Source: Trema orientale
Taxonomy: Eukaryota > Streptophyta > Magnoliopsida > Rosales > Cannabaceae
Direction of reading: 5' to 3'
DNA length: 64,000 nt
NCBI GenBank assembly: GCA_002914845.1
Contig: JXTC01000001.1
Coordinates: 4,903,958-4,967,957 of the forward strand
Position 1 is the stretch's first letter. The number at the start of each line of letters is the position of its first letter. The translations under genes and the position numbers were made by a program. The notes beneath the pieces were generated by a model. The model saw nothing but the letters and a program-made list of their open reading frames with translations. It was not told the DNA's origin and did not search any database. Below are positions 34,411 through 46,321 of the stretch, piece by piece.

Positions 34411-36236
34411 GGTCGGTGTCTGCCTAAATTATGTTTTTCTTTCTTAACTTTTTAATGGATTTCTATTGGAGGTGAGTTTTACTCTTAGACTCTTATATTT
34501 TTAAATTCTTTAGCCCAAACTTATTAAAATTTATGTCCTTTTCTTTAAAAAGTTAGAAAATTACATAATATTTATAGATATATACGTACCCCTTTTATAC
34601 TTAGAAAATATTTTATTTTATTTTTTCTCAGAAATTTTTTTATTTTATTTTTTCTCTTTCGTTTTACTTTTATTGTATTAAATCATTAAAAAAACAGTAA
34701 AGAAGTGTAATCTAAGTATATTTTGCTAACTAGTTATTTTAATTAATCGCCTTTCTCACTCCTATTATTCATGCATATTATGCCACATATCGTGACGACT
34801 GAGACACATCTACTTATCCTATTGTACATCTAAATATAGTTGCTAATAGTGTCGTGTCGCACCGACTTATAATCATATCGCGTCAGTACCAATCCGTTAG
34901 TACAACCCATTTTGACATCACCATTTGTCGCTATTTTTTTAGTCTTTTCTTGAACCTATCAATTAAGTTGCTTTAACAATTCTTCGAAATTTGCTCAAGT
35001 GAGACTCTCTTTGTTCTCTATCATACAACTTTGAAAGTATAGTTACATTAATAGATTTTGGTTTTGGACATTAATGTCTCAATTGGTCCCCTAAAAAACT
35101 GTCTCAATTGGTAATTTTAAAAATGTCTTGGAACCATACGTTTAAATCTTAATTAGGGTCAATCTCGTTGTGGATTGTCACTAAGATTGGATAACTAAAC
35201 TGAGCATAAGTTTGGTATAGAAATCAGAAAACAACAAATTATACAATCCTCAAAATAATAGCGAACAGAAATGAAGTTGCGTTTCGGCTTCTATTTATAT
35301 ATATTATTGTTTTTAGTTTGAAGGATTTTTTTTTTTTGGAGTATATATATTGTCTATATATTATTCTATATATTACCATACATAATTAAGTAGGTTTCAA
35401 CTTTCAATCAAAAATTTTGAATTTAATGATGGAGTGGACCCCTTGTGCCTACAGGTACACGTACAACAAACTTATTCCAAAGTGGACCTCTTAACTAATT
35501 CCTTTGTTATTTTTCTTTGTGTCCACATAGATATATATACACATATATTACATACGTGTAAATATTATGATATAAACTTATTAATTAATTTATGTGTTCC
35601 ACATGATTTGCATTTCTAGTGACATTCAAAAATTGGGTTTATGGCATCCACTAAGCTTAATTTGTTAGGGAACACAGAGGTCTCCACCTTTCGTTTTCAA
35701 AACAAGAATCGATCATTTTGGGGATAATTTCGCCTTGCCACTCACGTAAAGGTCTAGAAGTCGGCAATGGTACGATATTATTACATGCTCTAATAGCTAG
35801 CTTTCGTTAAGTAAATAGAAGTGAAGATATATTAATCTAAATAATGTATATATGTATATATATACTTGTGAAAATAAGCTTCTAAATAAAAAAAAAAATT
35901 TATATAAAAACTCGAGAAATTTAAGTTTCCGTACTGATATATACTAATCATAGTGACGAGTTTTACACGACCTAGCTAGTATGTACATAAAACTAGTATA
36001 TAAATGAAGATATTGTTTATTTCATCATTACACTAATTTCACGTATTTCAAAATATTTTCACATAAATCAGTACTATTTTATATGAGTAATGGATGCTAT
36101 ACACCAAACTTTATATCTAGACGATCGGGAGCATAATTTTGAATTATGCCAGAAACTACCATTTTGTTTAATAGTTGGGAACTATATATACCGTTAAATA
36201 TCCAGAATAACGTGTGATTTAAATTCTTGCATCTCT
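34411..36236. other. AT-rich spacer, no gene seen
   Basis: No domain-bearing frame on either strand. Contains a cluster of TA repeats and the non-descript open reading at 35434-35619. Confidence 0.4.
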
Positions 36237-36246
36237 CTTCCCACAT

Positions 36247-36472
36247 CAGTTTTTTTTTTTTTTATAAAAAAAAACGAGCTCCTCAAGAGAATAATATTAA
36301 TAAAAGCCAAAAAGCTTCAATTATAGTACATATATAGAAGATTACAATTTCAAACTCCTCAAAAAAGGAGATAAAAAATGGATCACAAATATAATAACAA
36401 TAAAAATTGTAAGCTATCATAATTCTCTAAAAAAAAAAATAACAAGGAGCACCAGTAAACAATTACTTTCAC
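36247..36472 (-). mobile_element. 5'-truncated LINE-like retroposon
   Basis: A T run (36250-36264) precedes GAGCTCCTCAAGAGAATAAT and TTTCAAACTCCTCAAAAAAG, closely matching the 3' end of the 54872-55493 element. CTTCCCACAT flanks the insertion at 36237-36246 and 36473-36482, a 10-bp exact target duplication. Confidence 0.75.
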
Positions 36473-36482
36473 CTTCCCACAT

Positions 36483-37068
36483 GATCAGTTGGTGTTAGTT
36501 CCTTTGTTTCAAAAGTTGGCCTTCCTAGTGTTACAGTGCACCAATTTTTGTATTGACGAAAGTTCTCACCAACTAATGTGGCAAATAATAGGACATAATT
36601 TTAAATCACATTATTCCTAGTATAAATAACGTAGTCAAACCTCAAAATAACATATAATATGTAGAATTGTTAATATGCCAAATTAGTTGGTGTAAAATTT
36701 TTCTGCAAAAATTGGTTAATTTATATAGCGTTATTCCTAATTATAAGAAGAATGTGTCGATAGTTTGGAAGTACTACTCGCATACCCTGGGTGCTGAGTG
36801 ATGTTTACTTTGATGGAATGACCCCTGGGATAATATAACATTTTTGAACAGAAATTTATTCCTTTGTTTGGAAGTTTAACAAAAAAAAAAAGGGTAGGAA
36901 TAACTATTCCACCATATTTGGTGGATCCTTGTTCTTAAATATGACTACTGGATTACGTATTCCATTCCAACATAAAATTAAATAAATTATAATTTTTGAA
37001 AATTATCCTTTTTTTATCTTAATTATATCTAACATCGTGCTACCACTTCCCTATAATATTTTAGATTT
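36483..37068. other. AT-rich spacer, no gene seen
   Basis: The phrase TGATGTTTACTTTGATGGAA (36798) is inverted-complementary to TTCCATCAAATCAAGCATCA near 37431, so this may be the left end of a TIR element extending to about 37460. Confidence 0.35.
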
Positions 37069-37498
37069 GTCAAATAGTTATTATTTCATTTCATTCTACT
37101 TACCAACCAAATAAAGTATCATGATTCATATGTTAATTCCAATGTTCAGATATGGATTCAGTTGCCCATTCATATTCTATTCTAATGCTATTGGATTCAC
37201 ATTCCATTCTATTTCATCAAACCAAGCATCACGAGCTAGTTTTAGTATTGTTGTATTGTACTTCAGGTATGTTGTCAAATAGTTATTATCATTTCATTCT
37301 ACTTACCAAACAAATATAGTATCATGATTCATATGTTAATTCCAATGTTCAACCAAATGTAAGAATTGGATTCAGTTGCCTATTCATATCCATATCCTAT
37401 TCTAATACTATTGGATTTATATTTCATTCTATTCCATCAAATCAAGCATCACCTAAGAGCTAATTTGGTATTGTTGTGTTGTACTTCAAGTATGTTGT
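37069..37498. repeat. About 0.2 kb tandem duplication
   Basis: The unit starting TGTCAAATAGTTATTAT and ending TTGTACTTCAGGTATGT is repeated, at 37069-37272 and 37273-37498. The copies differ by small insertions, so the duplication is not recent. Confidence 0.8.
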
Positions 37499-38854
37499 GA
37501 GCGAACAAAAATATCTTAGAAAGATTTCAGATCAAACCGGTAAACATAGCTCAGCACGACATATGTTACTTTTTTTTTTCTTTTTGTAAGTAAAAGTTTG
37601 GATGAGACTTCTAGATACTAACTTCATAATTAATTAACATTGTGCCTCATTTTAAAAAAAATTAAAAAAAATGTGATCTATCAACAATTTGAAACAAAAA
37701 AATCCCAATGTATGTTGTATTAATTGTTAAAAGAGAGATGCATGAATGGAACAATATTGCAGGGCATTGTATAGGATTTTAAATGATTTTTTTATGACTA
37801 TTTTTCCGGATGAATTTTTTTAGGACTAGTTACTAAAGTTTTGAAGTCTTTTCACCTGTTATAAACGTCATAATTTTTTGGGCTAATTACAGTACTTATA
37901 CCCGTTATACTACCTTTGGCCCATGAATCTTCAACGCACATAGTAGATTATCCTGAATAATGTAATTGTTACAGTAATAGCTCATTTATCATAAACTATT
38001 AATTTTTTAACGAATTTGAAAGCAAAACACTTTGTATTTTTCTTAATTTCTCATGTATTATTGTTAGATTCCTTGAATAAAAAAATCAAGGCACATGCAT
38101 GAATTTTTTTGAAAAAAGAAAAAAAAAACATAACTTTAGTGTTGGATAAGGTTAGGAAAATAATGAGATCTAATATTTTCTTTCCTTAGTTAATCCTAGA
38201 TCCACTTATGATTCTAGCTCCACTTATGATTAAAATGACCACTATTGATTACATCTTATTAAACTGAGCCCATGATTTTCACACGATTGATTTCCGATTA
38301 AAAAAGATAACAGTTTGTAACTAATAGGTCATGGCTTCAACAATTGCATGATTCAGGATAGTCAACTACATAAGTTGAAAATTCGACCGCCAAAATAGTA
38401 CAACTAGTATAATTCGGGGTGATTACTAAAAATAACCCCACTTTTATGACTAGTAGTCTTAAGTATTATGACCAGCCATAAGAGATTCAAAGTGTCATTA
38501 AAGAGGAAATTTGATTTCATATAATAAAATTTCAAAAAAAAATTGAAAAGTACCAAATGATTAAAATCTTTTGAAAAATCCTAGAATTATCTAGAAAAAT
38601 ACCACTTTTGAAAATATTTGGAAAATATCATTTTTATGAATTGATTGGGTACTTGAGGTATCTAAATGAATCTGGGATTTAATACATAAAAAATAACACA
38701 TGTAACTTTGGACCTGGATTTTTGTAAGGAGCTCAACTTCTAGTTTCATCATATCTCACAAAAGTTAAGTAGGTAATTACCACTTTTTTCAAATGTTTAA
38801 CTAAATTTACCACCACCACTAGATTCTACTACTTTTGGAAGGGAATTAATCAAG
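37499..38854. other. AT-rich spacer, no gene seen
   Basis: No domain, repeat family or RNA gene recognised. Confidence 0.35.
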
Positions 38855-39118
38855 AATATGTCAAGAATCCATCAAGAATACGTCAATAATCTATTAAGAA
38901 TACGTCAAAGATCACCACCAACGTAAAAAATCTGTGAAGAATCTATCAAAATTCTCAAGAATCCGTCAAGAATTCATTAATAACCCGTCAAGATCGCCAC
39001 CAATGTTAAGAATCCATCAAGAATCCGTCAAAAATTCATCAAAAATCTGTCAAAATCGCCGCCGACATCAAGAATCATTCAGGAATCCGTCAAAATCGTC
39101 AAAAATTTGTCAAGCATT
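38855..39118. repeat. 11-bp minisatellite with higher-order period
   Basis: Over twenty units of the form AAGAATCCGTC follow one another. At three places the array is punctuated by an insert of the form ATCRCCRCCRACRT, at intervals of roughly 80-100 bp, giving a longer compound repeat. The 73-codon open reading at 38934-39155 is only a translation of this array. Confidence 0.8.
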
Positions 39119-39170
39119 TATTTTAGAAAAGTGGTATGATAGTAGATTTAATTAATGAGGAAAAAAATAG

Positions 39171-39460
39171 AGAAATTTAGGTGGATGACCAATATTTTAA
39201 ATTTAATTAAGTAGATGCCCACTTTCTAAATTTTATGTCTAAATATTCATGTATATATATTTTTACACTTGGTAGATATGTTTATCTACCAATTTCAGTT
39301 ACTGTACTGAAATATATTGAGTATATAATTTTTTGTACTTGGTATATAAAATTTTATATTTAGTATATAAACATATATATCGGACATTTTGCTATAACAT
39401 TTGACAAAAAGATATTTCCTTAAATTGCGCCCAAAATTTAGTCATATTATTATAAGCCCC
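39171..39460 (+). mobile_element. MITE family 1, copy 2
   Basis: Same orientation as 5373-5662 and very similar throughout (AGAAATTTAGGTGGATGACC at the start, TATTATTATAAGCCCC at the end). Confidence 0.75.
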
Positions 39461-40049
39461 AAAAACATGCCGTGCAACTAGTTTATTCCCCGCAAATTTT
39501 GTTGCTTACTAGTTTGAATATTGGGCTTCTGCCAACCGTCGTTGGGTCCCGTAATTCAAGTTCAAAGTTTGAAATTCGACAAATTCTGGATAAAATAAAT
39601 GATATAAATTCTTTTAGGGAATAATTAAATAATATTACTTCATTATAATATTTATTACACAGCCAAAATAATAATAATAATAATAACAGTTTCCTGTACT
39701 TCGTCATGACAGTAGAGATCTTGAGTTTGATTAGTTTTATTGTAGCAATAGGGCCAACACTTGTCTCTAGCTACAAAATAAATTTAAAGAAGATAGAATT
39801 AGTGACAATTTTTTTTTTTTTTGTAGCAAATTAAAATTCTTCAGCCACAACTTATTTTGTCACTAATACTCTTTTATTTTGTAACTAAACCTTTAAATTT
39901 GTAGCTAAAATTCAATGTATTAGCTACAAAATAACTAATTTGTTCATTCAAAAAATAATAATTTTTCAACTAAAAAATATATATGATCTCAACTGTGATA
40001 AGAGAGTGACATAAGAGGAAGCAGAGGAGAAAACAAAAAACAAGACTAA
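39461..40049. other. AT-rich spacer, no gene seen
   Basis: A short ATT/AAT repeat at about 39668-39686. No other feature recognised. Confidence 0.35.
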
Positions 40050-41025
40050 GGGCCTGTTTGGCATTGTTTTTTATTTTCTGTTTTTAGAATTGTGTTTTCA
40101 GAAATGAGAACAAAAACTGTTTTATAATGTTTTCAGAAAACAATGGGTGTTTGGCAAATATTTTCTAAAAATATTTTTTAGGAAAAAAAATTTATATGAA
40201 TATAAAAAATCATCTTTGTATTATAAAAAAAATATTTAGAGAGAAAAAGTCAAGAGAGAGTGACCAAATATAAATTCAAGTAAGGGAATGAGGAGAGAAA
40301 AAGTCACAAGAGAAAAGATAATGAAAGATAATAATGAGAGAAAAAGTGATAAGAGAGAATATGGAAATAAAAAGTATTGAGAAAGATAGAAGAAAAAGAA
40401 ACTAATGAAAACACACAAGAAAAAGAAAGTGATAAGAATACATGGGGATAAAAAATAAAGCCAAAAAAAGTTATAAAAAATAAAGTAGTAATAAAGAATG
40501 AGGAGAGATAATGTGATTAAAAAAAATGAAGGGATAGAAAATAATGAGAGAGAAAGTGATAGAATAACATAAGGAGAGAGAAAATGGTGAGAGAGAATGA
40601 GGAGAGAGAAAGTGATAGAATAACATAAGGAGAGAGAAAATGGTGAGAGAGAATGAGGAGAGAGAAAGTGATGAGAGAGTATGAGGATTGAGAGAATGAA
40701 GAGAGAGAAAGTGATAAGAGAGAGTGAGGAGAGAGAAAGTAGTTAGAGAAAGTGATGAGAGAGAACTATGAGAAGGAAAGTTACAAGAAAATGTGTATAT
40801 GAAAGTCATATAAAAGAATTTTTATTTTTTTTAGAAAAAAAAAAAATTAAGAAAACACTTTGAAAACAACATTTTGTTGTTCTCTGAATTTTCTGTTTTC
40901 TTTAACTCTGTTTTTAAAAACTGTTCTCAGAGAACAATGCCAAACACCCTTACTTGTTCTCAGAAAACAATTTTCTGTTTTTAAAAACAAAAAACTATTT
41001 TTTAGTTATGATGCCAAACAGCCCC
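40050..41025 (+). mobile_element. TIR element family 3, copy 1 (0.98 kb, non-autonomous)
   Basis: Starts GGGCCTGTTTGGCATTG and ends ATGATGCCAAACAGCCCC, inverted repeats of about 15 bp, with TAA on both sides (40047-40049 and 41026-41028). A 3-bp TAA duplication suggests the PIF/Harbinger group. The interior is a purine-rich tract of GAGAGAAAGTGAT-like units. An inverted copy is at 58794-59705. It ends about 175 bp from the pectinesterase poly(A) signal. Confidence 0.75.
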
Positions 41026-41198
41026 TAAAATTTTCTCCCTTTGCATCCTCTATATATATAGTTCACAAAAATAAATAACAGTGAAATATTATTCGCAATG
41101 TTGTAAATATTTCTATGAAAGTATTGAAAATAAAATATTATACTATTCAACAAAAAATAATTATCAGACAAATGAGTAATTCTAGACTAAATATTACA

Positions 41199-41204
41199 TT
41201 TATT
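41199..41204 (-). terminator. Poly(A) signal (AATAAA) of the pectinesterase gene
   Basis: AATAAA on the minus strand about 250 nt past the stop codon, the usual distance for plant 3' ends. Confidence 0.4.
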
Positions 41205-41450
41205 TATCAAATTTTAGTCATGAACAATATGACACCTTTTTTCACAAAACACCAAGTGTTGGTCTTACACTTAAAACAATACCTGACCCCGAAAAAACAA
41301 GAAACAAAACATATATCAGTAGTGAACAAGCTTTTATACACTCGGCCTTGCTCTAATAAAATAGCTGGAAAACACACGTGTATGAACATTGGTGGCTATT
41401 ATAACCAAATTCAAGTGGGGTCCATGCCAATTATATCAGTACTTTTAATT

Positions 41451-42151
41451 TTATCCAACCAAGCCAGAATCAAAAGATACTCCTGTGGAAGGCAACCAAA
41501 CATTCCCAGAGATAAAACCGGCAACTGTGAATGAATTAGCTTGAGGGGCCGTGAGTGAGGCATGGTACCCAGCCCAATTGACCCTGCGTCCAGTTGAGGC
41601 CCCTGGGCCTGTGTTCATGTATTCACCATAGAACAGTGTTTTGAGCCCAAACCCACCGGACCAAGGGTACCAGCCCGCTGGGCTTATGGAGTCGTCCAAA
41701 AACGACTCCATAATCACGGTCCGCGAGTACTGCTTCCAGGGCCGGCCCAAGTACGTCTCGTAGCTGGACTTGACGGGGGCGAGGTCCGACGCGGCCGATA
41801 TCCGACAATTGTGGATCGAGATGCCCGTGTTCTGATCTGGGCTGGACCGACCTTGGGCCGTGACGAAGTTTCTAAGCCCACTTGAGGCGGGCTTTCGGGG
41901 GAAAATGTTGCAACTTTGGAAAACGACAGCCGAGTTTCCAAAGATGAAATCAACTGTGCCGTAGATATCGGTCTCTCTATAGAATTGTCGTTTGGAGTGG
42001 GTGTATAGAGTATCTTGGTAGCCCAGAATAGAACATCGAAAGACCACTGACCTGTCGGACCCCACACGAAGGGCCACGGCCTGGTGCTTGGCGGGACCCG
42101 CACTATTCACAAATGTTATGTCCCTTGCTATAAATCCGTCCCCCATGGCAC
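41451..42151 (-). CDS. Type I pectin methylesterase, exon 2 (catalytic domain)
   Basis: Exon 2 encodes residues 317-548 of the enzyme plus two bases of codon 316. The first base after TTTTTAG is 42151 and the stop TAA is 41453-41451. Catalytic features of family CE8 are intact: HQAVALRV (Gln339), YQDTLY (Gln361 and the proton-donor Asp362), DFIFGNS (nucleophile Asp383), and LGRPWK (Arg452, Trp454). The enzyme removes methyl groups from homogalacturonan in the cell wall, releasing methanol and changing wall stiffness. The C-terminus ends with FDSGLVG. No frameshift or missing key residue is seen, so it looks functional. Confidence 0.95.
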
Positions 42152-44227
42152 CTAAAAATTAATACATATTATACATATATATTAGGCAAAAGGCAAATTA
42201 ATTATCATATAGAGGCATATAACATCGAATTCACTTTATATATATTTATGATGTAGTAACTATATGTGGATTAGATGATATGTTAAGGTAATTAGGCTGA
42301 GTAGCAAATTTGTGGATAGTATTTGACTCGTTGCAATCTTTGGTAGTTTTTTTCTGACAGAAATTGCTATAAAACTAGTATCGTTTCCAGAACCATTAAC
42401 TATGAAAGAAGCCACGATCTCACTATCTATTAATAAAACATGTTATCTGAATTAAGATTAATTTCTTAAGCAGTACAGTTCACTTAATTAATTAGTTAAG
42501 AACACCTAAGTTATTTAACTATTTGAAGAAAAATTTAATTAATTTGGATATCCTTTCAATTTTAACTTTTGAAGTCACATTATATCTATTTAATTACCTG
42601 TTTTATATATTGATAAATAGTAAATCTAACCGAGAAGTATCTCAGATATTAGTCTAAAAAATTGAGATGGTGAACATTATTATGACTGACGTTAGCATTT
42701 TTTTTTTTTTTTTTTTGGGTTTTCCCTCAGAGTTGAGACATTCTTTTCTACTGTTCTATATACATATATATATATATATATGGGGAAAGTCGTTGTCTCA
42801 TTAATTTGTGGGCTACAAGTGCATGCAATTGGCACCAAACGAAGGCTCTAGCTAGCTAGGGTGCTATCCCATTTCCAAAACCTGTACTTTATTTCAATAT
42901 AATGCAGGGAATCTTGTGTTAGGGTCCAAAACAATACCTTATCCGTTTGTACGATTTTGTGAACTGTCATAGTTTTATTAAATTTCATTTGACTTTCATT
43001 AAAAAAAAAATCGAATTTTAATAGATATGCATATAGTACTATTTGATTATGTTTGATATAAAACCTATTAATATTTTGAATAATATATATATCCACTCCG
43101 GCATACTGTAGGGCAGAAAAATTAATAGTACTAATGAACGTATCTAAATTATAATATTTGTTAGTCGATCTTATTATATATATTATATATATAATCTAAT
43201 ATTGAGAAATGCGTACTACCAATTATGAGTATTTATTTTTACATAAGCTATATATATGTGTGTTTTACGTGTAGTTCAAAATGCTTCAATTTAAATAGAG
43301 TAATATTTGGCATACTACTATACATATATAGTTACTCTCTTTATTGAAAAGGAAAAATGAAGAAGAAGAATTGAAGAAGCTCGAGACTTTTGAGTGCAGC
43401 TAGGAAACAAATTTGTCAACGTATATCTATACGATTATATTCGAAAAACTAAGCAGGTAAATTAAGAAGTGATGTTTTAATTTGAACAGAGGTACTCATG
43501 CATATACAATAACTATCTGTGTCACGTACCACAAATGATAAATTATCAGTTATAAAAACAAATTGTACAGTTATATGATATAAACTGTGAGCTACAAAAC
43601 CAATATTACAATTTCATAATGTTTGTTTATATATATATATTTATATATAGGAATTTCATCCTCATACCAACGATTGACTTTTATAAAATCTAGCTAGCTA
43701 GCTAGCTAAACATACACGTATGTCTAATTGAATATGTATTGATAAATTCTTACAAATCCTAGATAGCTATATATAAATATCTACATAAAAGTATCTAAAT
43801 GATAAATTAAAATAAAAGAAATCAGTGCTTAATTAGTGAAGAAAAGTTCTTTCCCTCAAAAATAATTATCAAAGAAAAGAAAAATATAACAGTAGAATAT
43901 TAGTGTCGGTACACTGCCGCAAGAGAGGGAATAACTAGTACGCAATGTCACGACATGGCTATCTTTAAAGAGTCCAATTCAGCTTATAATCTCGCTAAAG
44001 AATTTAGATCAAAACGGTGTTTTTACTTTTTAGTATGGGTTTTAAGACAACTAGCTAGCTATAATCCTTTCTATATATCCAAGTATTTGCTGTTGCCATT
44101 ATATAATGGTTTCTAATTAATCTTTATTTTTAGATTTTAAATCGATATATAACATGAAAACTACTTACTTATCGGCTATACGTAATTTGCTAAAGTAAAA
44201 GCGTGCAACACAGACTGTGATTTATAA

Positions 44228-44511
44228 GGGCTTATAGAAATATGATCAAATTTTGGGCTCAATTTCAGTAAATGTCCATTTGTCAAATGTTATAGCAAAA
44301 TATCTGGTATATATATACTAAGTGTAAAATTTTATATACCAAATGTAAAAAATTATATACCCAGTGTATTTCAGTACAGTAACTAAAATTGGTAGATATG
44401 TGTATCTACCAAGTGTAAAAATATATATACCTGGACATTTTGCTATAAAATTTTAAAAGTGGACATCTACTTAATCAAATTTAAAATTTTGGTCATCCAC
44501 CTAAATTTCTC
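44228..44511 (-). mobile_element. MITE family 1, copy 3 (in the pectinesterase intron)
   Basis: Reverse complement of the copies at 5373 and 39171: starts GGGCTTATAGAAATATGATC and ends GGTCATCCACCTAAATTTCT on the plus strand. Confidence 0.75.
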
Positions 44512-45126
44512 GATTTTTTTTTATAATAGAGGGGAAAAGAAGCCCTTATTTAAAAAGTTGATACCGTCCAAATATAACATAAAGCGGTTAAAACTTAACC
44601 TAGCCCGTTAGGATTACACATTGTCGGACTAACGTAATAGAACTGTTTCAATGTGTCACGTCTAATCTCTGTTTCACCATTAATATAATTGGCCTGTTCA
44701 TTCTTATTCATTAATAGTTTACTATACATAATACATAAAATGTGGAAAAAAAAAAAGGCGAAAAACCCAAAAAAATTGACTTATTAATATCTACGTACGC
44801 AAGACCCCTCCACGACATGATTGAAACTTGACTAATTAATCCAAACCACACCCACATGATATATTAATTAATGGCAGACAAAAAATAAAGTAATAAAAAG
44901 ACCCATAATTATAGATTCTAACTAAATGATTGTTAGTCTAACCAACTAGTTTATTATTAATTTAAAAAAAACGAAAACAAGAACGAAAAAAACCAACAAA
45001 TCATATTACTATTCGGCCAAAAGCGGGAAAAAAAAAAAGACCGATGCTTTTTTTACCAAAATAGGTGAACTCTTTATTTTGATGAAGTAGAATATGTTTG
45101 CCTCAATTTTGTCTGAAGGGACAGTA

Positions 45127-45526
45127 AGGCTGTCTTTAGTAGAAGGAATTTTTGGAGGGATGGAGAGAGAGGTAAAGAGAGAGTTATAATCCTGTATTTC
45201 GTAGGAGGAAGAGGAGAAGTAGAGGGAGACTCTCTCCCTTCGGACCCACAAAAACTTATCCTCTCAAATTGAAAAGATTAGAGAAAATTGAAAAAAAAAA
45301 AAAAAAAAAAACTATGAATTGATAAATTTATTCATCAAGTCAATTAATTTTAAAAAGATAAAACAAATAATGTTGTAATTTTACAAATAAATACTCTATA
45401 TCTTTCGTACTCTACATCTTTTCTTCCAAACAATTCAATAGATTATTACTCTCCGCTTCCTTCTTCATATTCTCCCTCATTTCTAAACTCTACATCCTTC
45501 CTAGCCTCTCCTACTAAATATAGCCT
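45127..45526. mobile_element. MITE in the pectinesterase intron
   Basis: The left end AGGCTGTCTTTAGTAGAAGG and the inverted right end CTACTAAATATAGCCT form TIRs of about 20 bp. Both arms continue as purine- or pyrimidine-rich sequence. Non-coding. Confidence 0.6.
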
Positions 45527-46321
45527 AAGTTAGTCTTTTAGTCTTTAGTAGTAAATTCACTGTTCTTAGAAAAAGAAATACTTTTCAAGTTTTTCTATCA
45601 AAGGAACTAATGAAGTAAAAAAATTGCATATTACGAGTTCCATATGCTTGAAAGATGTTTTACTTTAAAAAAATATAAAATAAAAAAGTAAAAAAATAAC
45701 TTAATGTTCCTTTTTAAAAAAGTATTCGTATTATATGTATATTAAATATACACACACATACATTACAAGTGTTTCATAATTCGAAGCTTTTATATTGATA
45801 CTTTTAGTTACCAGATAAACATTATGACGCCTTCAGAAAATTACATATCTAATTATATGGCTTTTAAATATTCTGGGATTTCTGAAAAATATGATTACGA
45901 GTGTTTGAGAGTTCAGATAATATATTGGTTTACTTTTCACGTTCATAATACCTTTTTTTTCCCTCCTTTGAAAGACACGATCATATTACTTAACATACCT
46001 AGATTTTGTATATTGATGTGCATATACATATATACATATAACTCAAAATAAGGAAAGGCGCAATTTGTTTTGGATTAAAAAAAAAAGGCGTAATATTTTT
46101 TCAACAAAAGAGACATTATTCGATTTTTTTTAAAAAAAAAGAAGAAAAGAAGAAAACGTGACATGATTATATATATCATTAAGAAAAATCCATATCGTGA
46201 TCCTATAGCCAATGACCAATTCCTAAGGTTTATAGCCGATTTCTCTTTTTTTCGTTTTTTCCGAAAAAAAAAAATAGAATTAAAACAAAAATAAGCGAGG
46301 GATTTTAAAAGAAACGCTTAC

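Larger units (their letters stand above)
42152..46321 (-). other. Pectinesterase intron (4.17 kb)
   Basis: The intron begins GTAAGC (46321 downward) and ends TTTTTAG (42152), both good plant splice sites, and splits the codon after ATV (phase 1), the position common in this gene family. It contains MITE family 1 copy 3 (44228-44511), another TIR element (45127-45526), a possible poly(A) micro-insertion (46054-46094), GCTA repeats near 43691-43708 and much TA-rich sequence. No nested gene is seen. Confidence 0.85.

Noticed and set aside
38855-39118. Regular repeat array considered as a CRISPR
   Set aside because: Units are 11 bp, contiguous, without unique spacers, and the genome is a plant nuclear one.
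38934-39155. 73-codon Ser/Arg/Asn-rich frame
   Set aside because: Translation of the 11-bp minisatellite; no evidence of a gene.
40860-41078. Frame MKTTFCCSLNFLFSLTLF, also present near 58959 on the other strand
   Set aside because: Its two near-identical occurrences map to the terminal region of a repeated TIR element, so it is repeat sequence and not a conserved gene.
41115-41534. 139-codon plus-strand frame at the pectinesterase 3' end
   Set aside because: It overlaps the 3' end and 3' UTR of the pectinesterase in antisense and has no domain.
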